Source: Rheinheimera aquimaris
Lineage (GTDB): Bacteria; Pseudomonadota; Gammaproteobacteria; Enterobacterales; Alteromonadaceae
Assembly: GCF_020531985.1 (NCBI RefSeq)
Contig: NZ_JAJAVQ010000006.1
Location: 1 to 64,000 of the forward strand
Direction of reading: 5' to 3'
DNA: 64,000 bases
Shown here: piece by piece, positions 60,129 to 64,000 of the stretch
Layout: the number at the start of each line of letters is the position of its first letter
Numbering within the stretch: the stretch's first letter is position 1
Notes under the pieces: generated by a model
What the model was told of the DNA's origin: nothing
Databases searched by the model: none
The model's input: only the letters and a program-made list of their open reading frames with translations
Position numbers and translations under genes: made by a program

Positions 60129-62894
60129 TTAATCTTCCAATCCCAGCTCAGCCATTAAAGCTTTGGCCTGAGCTGCTACTTCCTGATTGTCTGCAAGCTG
60201 CTCTAATACTGACCGGGCTTTTTCCTTGCTTCCCGTTTTTACCAATGCCTCGGCATAATGTAATTGCACTTGTGACGCATCAGGTCTGACGTTTAGCGAC
60301 GCTTCAAACATTTCTTTTGCCTTTGTTGCATCACCTGTAGCCAATAAAACTTTGCCGTAAGTGTCCAGGATGTCCGGATGCTTCGGCTGTAGCTCGTGTG
60401 CTTTTTTAGCATGTGTCAGCGCCACAGAGAGATTGCCTTTTTCCAGCATTAACCAAGCCAGATTGTTAAGTGCCAGCACATTATCGGGTTGCTCCTGAAG
60501 CATGGTCTGATAAGTTTGAACCGCCCGATCAGCATCAGTGTTTAATGACAGCTGCGCCAGCATCGCCTGTATTGTCGGCGTACTGCCTTGTGTTGCTATA
60601 TGTTTCTCCAATAATGCAATGCCTTTGTCGGTTGATCCGAGCCTGTTATGTAATTCGGCAAGAAGTAAGGCGGTCTTGACGTTGGCTTGCTTGGCGTAGC
60701 TTTGAGACAATGTCTGTACAGCGTCGGAATACTTTTGTTCTTTTGTCAGGGCTTTGCCAACGAAGAACTGTGTTTCTGGCTTCTGTTGTATATCATCCGG
60801 TAACGCGCGCACGAACTCCAATAACTGTTGACTGCGCTCAGCCTCATCAAGAATTTGCAGTTTTATGTTGATAAAGCGGGTATGCCCCGGCTGAGCAGCC
60901 AATAGTTGCTCAACAAGTTTGAGTGCACCTATATAATCTTTGTTAGCGTATAGCGCCTGCATATAGGCTTGGGTAGCCATATTAGATGCGGGCTGTAGGG
61001 TGTGCCAGCTCTGGGCGCTTTGCAGCGCTTGTGCTGGTGCGTTTAATCTTAGCTGTGTATCAATCAGGTAGGCCCAATGCATAGGCAGCCATTCACGTTG
61101 CTCGGTTTTGATGCTATTTAGTAGCTCCAGTGCCTCATTATAGGCGCCATCGTTATGCTTAAAGCTAGCTAGCATCAACGTCAGATTATAGTCCTGAGGA
61201 GCTGCTTTTTGTGCTTTAGTCAGGCGCTGTAATGCATCTGTTTTATCACCTGTGCCGTGGCTGAGCGCTATATATTGTTCAAGCGCCTGAATATTTTGTG
61301 GCTCATCGTCCAGTAACGCCTGAAAACGTTGTTTTGCCAGCGTCGTATCGCCCTTAGCGGCTGCCAAAGAGGCATTTAGCAGACGAGCCAGACTGTTCTT
61401 AGGCTCCTTTGTTAATACCAGTTCTATATGTTCAGCAGCGATGTCTGGCTGTTCACTGACCAAAGCAACATAAGCTTTCATATTATGGCCGGCGTTGCTT
61501 CGCTCAGCACTGGCAATCCATTCGTCGGCCAAAGCCATAGCTTTATCGTATTCCTGCTGCCTGATGTAAGCGGTTAGCAGTAACACACGGGCCTGATCGG
61601 CTGCCGGGTCTAATTGCAAAGCTTGTTCCAGCGAACGTATCGCAGTATCACGCTGACCGGGCATTTTAAGTTGTATAGCGCCCAGCGTTAGTAACTCCCT
61701 TGCCGAAAAAGGCTCGTCTGATTTGTACTGTGCCAATAGGTTTTGAGCGGCTTCAGTGCTGCCTTGTTTGGTCAACTCAAACGCTGTCGCTGCCAGTAGC
61801 TGGATGTCAGATTGTTGCAACTCTTTTCCTGACAACAGTTGTTGTGCTACTTCCGTATTACCAGCTTTTAGCATCAGTTGGGCGTAAAGCATTTCAGCTT
61901 CAGGGTAGTGTTTCAGAATGTCTTTAATGACTTCGAGGTGGCTTAAGGCGACATTTTCTAACTTCAGGTTAACTGCGATCAATGCCGCTAGAATGCGCGC
62001 TTGTGCCGAGTTAAATCCGCCGCCTATCGCTGTATCTATGTTTATTCTTGCTTGTTCAAAGTCTTTTTTATCGTAAGCAATAATAGCGGCGAAATAATTT
62101 GCCAACGGCTGCTGCGGTACTTTCTTCAGCAATGGCTGCAGTATTGCATCTGCCAGCTGTAGCTGCTCTGTTTTTACGTAAGACTGCGCCAGTAACAATT
62201 GCGGTAATAAATGATAAGGGTTCTGTGCCACATACGCTTTTAGCAGGTTGATCGCTGTGGTTGTGTCGTTCTCTGCAAGGGCAATCTTACTTCTGACATA
62301 CAGTGACTGGTGATACAGTGCAGAAGACTCTGGAATTTGCATGAGCTTCTGCTTCACATCAGCAAGATCTGACTTCGCCAGTGCCTGAAAAGCCGCCGCA
62401 AAGTCTGCTACATCCGTCTGGCTGGACGCAGAAAGCTGCTTAAATAAAGCCTCAGCATTTTCAGTACCACCCAGTTCGGCTTCTGCCAGCGCTTTAAACG
62501 TTAGCAGATAATCCTGTTCAGGTTGAGCGTAAGCGGAAGTATCTTCCAGCAATGTTAAGATATCGCTGTAGTTACCGTTCAGGTACAACACCTTGACATA
62601 ATCCTGAACGAAGGCGGAGTTATCTGCACTGTACTGATCTGCACGCTGATATTCTTTTACCGCGTCATCTAATGCCCCCACTTTTACATACAGCTGCGCC
62701 AGAGCCAGACGGTAGTCAGCCCGTTCCGGGTCTTTTTGCAAGGCAGACTTCAGCTCGACCAGTGCACTGTTGAACTGGTCGTTTGCCAGAAAAGTCTGGG
62801 CTGCTTCAAAGTGCTCATCGCTACTTTTCTGGCCACATGCGGTAAGCGTCAAACCTATAATGACTGCCGTACTGACTCTGGTGAAGCTTTTCAT
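60129..62894 (-). CDS. prsT: PEP-CTERM-system TPR-repeat lipoprotein PrsT
   Basis: The 921-residue lipoprotein starts MKSFTRVSTAVIIGLTLTAC (lipobox LTAC, Cys20) and then consists almost wholly of tetratricopeptide repeats, for example FNSALVELKSALQKDPERADY and KAHELQPKHPDILDTYGKVL. This size, repeat content and lipid anchor fit PrsT, a marker of exosortase/PEP-CTERM exopolysaccharide loci. It probably scaffolds export at the outer membrane. It starts 24 bases after wecC on the same strand. Confidence 0.9.
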   Translation of the reverse strand: MKSFTRVSTAVIIGLTLTACGQKSSDEHFEAAQTFLANDQFNSALVELKSALQKDPERADYRLALAQLYVKVGALDDAVKEYQRADQYSADNSAFVQDYVKVLYLNGNYSDILTLLEDTSAYAQPEQDYLLTFKALAEAELGGTENAEALFKQLSASSQTDVADFAAAFQALAKSDLADVKQKLMQIPESSALYHQSLYVRSKIALAENDTTTAINLLKAYVAQNPYHLLPQLLLAQSYVKTEQLQLADAILQPLLKKVPQQPLANYFAAIIAYDKKDFEQARINIDTAIGGGFNSAQARILAALIAVNLKLENVALSHLEVIKDILKHYPEAEMLYAQLMLKAGNTEVAQQLLSGKELQQSDIQLLAATAFELTKQGSTEAAQNLLAQYKSDEPFSARELLTLGAIQLKMPGQRDTAIRSLEQALQLDPAADQARVLLLTAYIRQQEYDKAMALADEWIASAERSNAGHNMKAYVALVSEQPDIAAEHIELVLTKEPKNSLARLLNASLAAAKGDTTLAKQRFQALLDDEPQNIQALEQYIALSHGTGDKTDALQRLTKAQKAAPQDYNLTLMLASFKHNDGAYNEALELLNSIKTEQREWLPMHWAYLIDTQLRLNAPAQALQSAQSWHTLQPASNMATQAYMQALYANKDYIGALKLVEQLLAAQPGHTRFINIKLQILDEAERSQQLLEFVRALPDDIQQKPETQFFVGKALTKEQKYSDAVQTLSQSYAKQANVKTALLLAELHNRLGSTDKGIALLEKHIATQGSTPTIQAMLAQLSLNTDADRAVQTYQTMLQEQPDNVLALNNLAWLMLEKGNLSVALTHAKKAHELQPKHPDILDTYGKVLLATGDATKAKEMFEASLNVRPDASQVQLHYAEALVKTGSKEKARSVLEQLADNQEVAAQAKALMAELGLED

Positions 62895-62918
62895 ATCCCA
62901 ATCCTTGTGTTGATATAT

Positions 62919-64000
62919 TTATCCAAATATCCCTCTGGTATCGATAACAATTTTACGGGCAACTTCGGAAAGACTAAGTGCTTTAAACTGTTTATGGTCA
63001 ACCAGAATGAGTAAAATGTTTGCTTTTTCAATCGCTTCTGGCAGTGACACCAGATTTGGTTTCAGCTCTGACAATGAAGCGGGTAAAGCTTTAATATTAG
63101 GTTCAACAACTAAAATTTCGCCAATATTTTGCTGCTTTAATGCCAGCGTGATATTAACCGCCGGGCTCTCGCGCAAGTCATCAATGTCTGCTTTAAACGC
63201 TAGTCCAAGGCAGGCGATGACTGGACGTTTAAATTCATCAGCAGCCTTGATCACTTTATCCATCACATAGTGAGGTTTGTAGTCGTTTATTTCCCTGGCC
63301 AGCCTTATCATGTTGGCTTGCTCTGGCGCAGAGTCAACGATAAACCATGGATCGACTGCGATACAATGGCCACCAACACCCGGGCCAGGTGACAAAATGT
63401 TTACCCTGGGGTGACGGTTTGCCAGCTTGATAAGTTCCCACACATTAATTTTTAATGTGTCACAAATCATCGACAGCTCGTTGGCGAAGGCAATATTGAC
63501 GTCTCGAAAAGAGTTTTCAGTCAATTTTGTCATTTCAGCAGTTCTTGAGCTTGTTTGCAGACATTCACCACGTACAAACTGCAAATACAAAGATGTTGCT
63601 ATTTCTGCGCAGCGAGGGGTAATACCGCCAATAATTCTGTCATTACTTACCAGCTCCTGCAGAATGCGTCCCGGCAATACCCGTTCCGGGCAGTGAGCAA
63701 CATACAGCTGTGCATTGTCCGGATCCTGATGAGGTAAGACTAAATCAGTGCGTAACTCTGCCAACCAACGGGAAATTTTCTCTGTGGTGCCGACCGGGGA
63801 GGTTGATTCGAGAATAATCAGATCGCCCGCTTTCAAAAATGGAGCAATGCTTTTTACCGCAGCTTCGATAAATGATAGGTCTGGCTTTTTGTCTTCTTTA
63901 AATGGGGTAGGCACGGCGAGAATGAAAGCGTCGGCAGTATCTGGCACAGTTGCAGCTTTTAGCTTGCCAGTCATCACTGCGGCCTGAACCAACATATCCA
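62919..64000 (-). CDS. wecC: UDP-N-acetyl-D-mannosamine dehydrogenase (partial, 5' end outside window)
   Basis: About 360 residues are visible; the first 60 or so, with the NAD-binding Rossmann start, lie beyond the window. Matches to E. coli WecC include AVPTPFK, LIILESTSPVGTTEKI, AHCPERVLPG, SRTAEMTKLTENSFRDVNIA, ANRHPRVNILSPGPGVGGHC and LAFKADIDDLRESPAVNI; the Cys in GGHCIAVDPW is catalytic. It oxidises UDP-ManNAc to UDP-ManNAcA. It supplies a uronic-acid sugar for the exopolysaccharide. Confidence 0.92.
   Translation of the reverse strand, partial: DMLVQAAVMTGKLKAATVPDTADAFILAVPTPFKEDKKPDLSFIEAAVKSIAPFLKAGDLIILESTSPVGTTEKISRWLAELRTDLVLPHQDPDNAQLYVAHCPERVLPGRILQELVSNDRIIGGITPRCAEIATSLYLQFVRGECLQTSSRTAEMTKLTENSFRDVNIAFANELSMICDTLKINVWELIKLANRHPRVNILSPGPGVGGHCIAVDPWFIVDSAPEQANMIRLAREINDYKPHYVMDKVIKAADEFKRPVIACLGLAFKADIDDLRESPAVNITLALKQQNIGEILVVEPNIKALPASLSELKPNLVSLPEAIEKANILLILVDHKQFKALSLSEVARKIVIDTRGIFG

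Noticed and set aside
45964-64000. Exosortase (xrtA) or prsR gene within the PEP-CTERM locus
   Set aside because: No reading frame in this span has the multi-helix exosortase pattern or a response-regulator plus sigma-54 activator layout, so they must lie outside the window.

Overview
The window is chromosomal DNA of an aerobic marine or brackish gammaproteobacterium. The thrS-infC-rpmI-rplT order, the divergent norM/ribE pair, a tRNA-Val(GAC) nearly identical to the enteric one, several TonB-dependent receptors of the Xanthomonas/Caulobacter-type family, a complete alginate pathway and an exosortase (PEP-CTERM) exopolysaccharide locus together suggest an Alteromonadales/Chromatiales relative of Rheinheimera, Alishewanella or Arsukibacterium. 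The genus is inferred from gene content only.

Layout. (1) 1-2164, minus strand: an arsenic operon arsR-arsC-arsO-acr3; acr3 runs off the left edge. (2) 2231-23990: an alginate utilization locus. A plus-strand run encodes a DEH-reductase-type dehydrogenase, PL6 and PL17 alginate lyases, KdgF, an MFS uronate transporter, KdgK, KDPG aldolase and a PL7 lyase. It ends in a 40-bp palindromic terminator. Two large TonB-dependent receptors, a modular surface lipoprotein and a divergent GntR/FadR-type regulator follow. PL7 and PL6 should cut alginate outside the cytoplasm, the receptors import oligomers, PL17 makes monomers, KdgF opens the ring to DEH, the dehydrogenase reduces DEH to KDG, and KdgK plus Eda yield pyruvate and glyceraldehyde 3-phosphate. 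An ATTGGTAA half-site recurs in the long intergenic regions of this locus. (3) 24031-45952: mostly housekeeping genes: tRNA-Val, a DUF3080-like lipoprotein, norM, ribE, a pteridine reductase, a fructosamine-kinase-like protein, thrS-infC (AUU start)-rpmI-rplT, an NlpE/META lipoprotein, upp, a dipeptidyl peptidase IV, an HD-GYP protein (probable TTG start), a TonB receptor with a Tyr-rich leader mini-ORF, a PsrA-like regulator with fadE, and a GNAT.

(4) 45964-64000: an exopolysaccharide/PEP-CTERM locus. It holds the sensor kinase PrsK, a trypsin-like protease, three glycosyltransferases, a membrane-anchored endonuclease/exonuclease/phosphatase-fold protein, an unknown exported protein, an exosortase-associated N-acyl amino acid synthase next to a vanillyl-alcohol-oxidase-type flavoenzyme, two THxN-type PEP-CTERM proteins flanking a QueC-like ATP-pyrophosphatase, the TPR lipoprotein PrsT, and a partial wecC. 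Both PEP-CTERM genes carry good -24/-12 (sigma-54) promoter matches, as expected for PrsK/PrsR/RpoN control. The exosortase and PrsR are not in the window.

The strongest leads for something undescribed are the acyltransferase + phenol-oxidase-type flavoenzyme pair (a possible N-acyl-dehydrotyrosine pathway), the QueC-like enzyme between the two PEP-CTERM paralogs, the 24-codon Tyr-rich leader peptide with a self-sequestering ribosome site ahead of a TonB receptor, and the tandem-duplicated alginate-locus lipoprotein. No phage, IS element or CRISPR array was seen.
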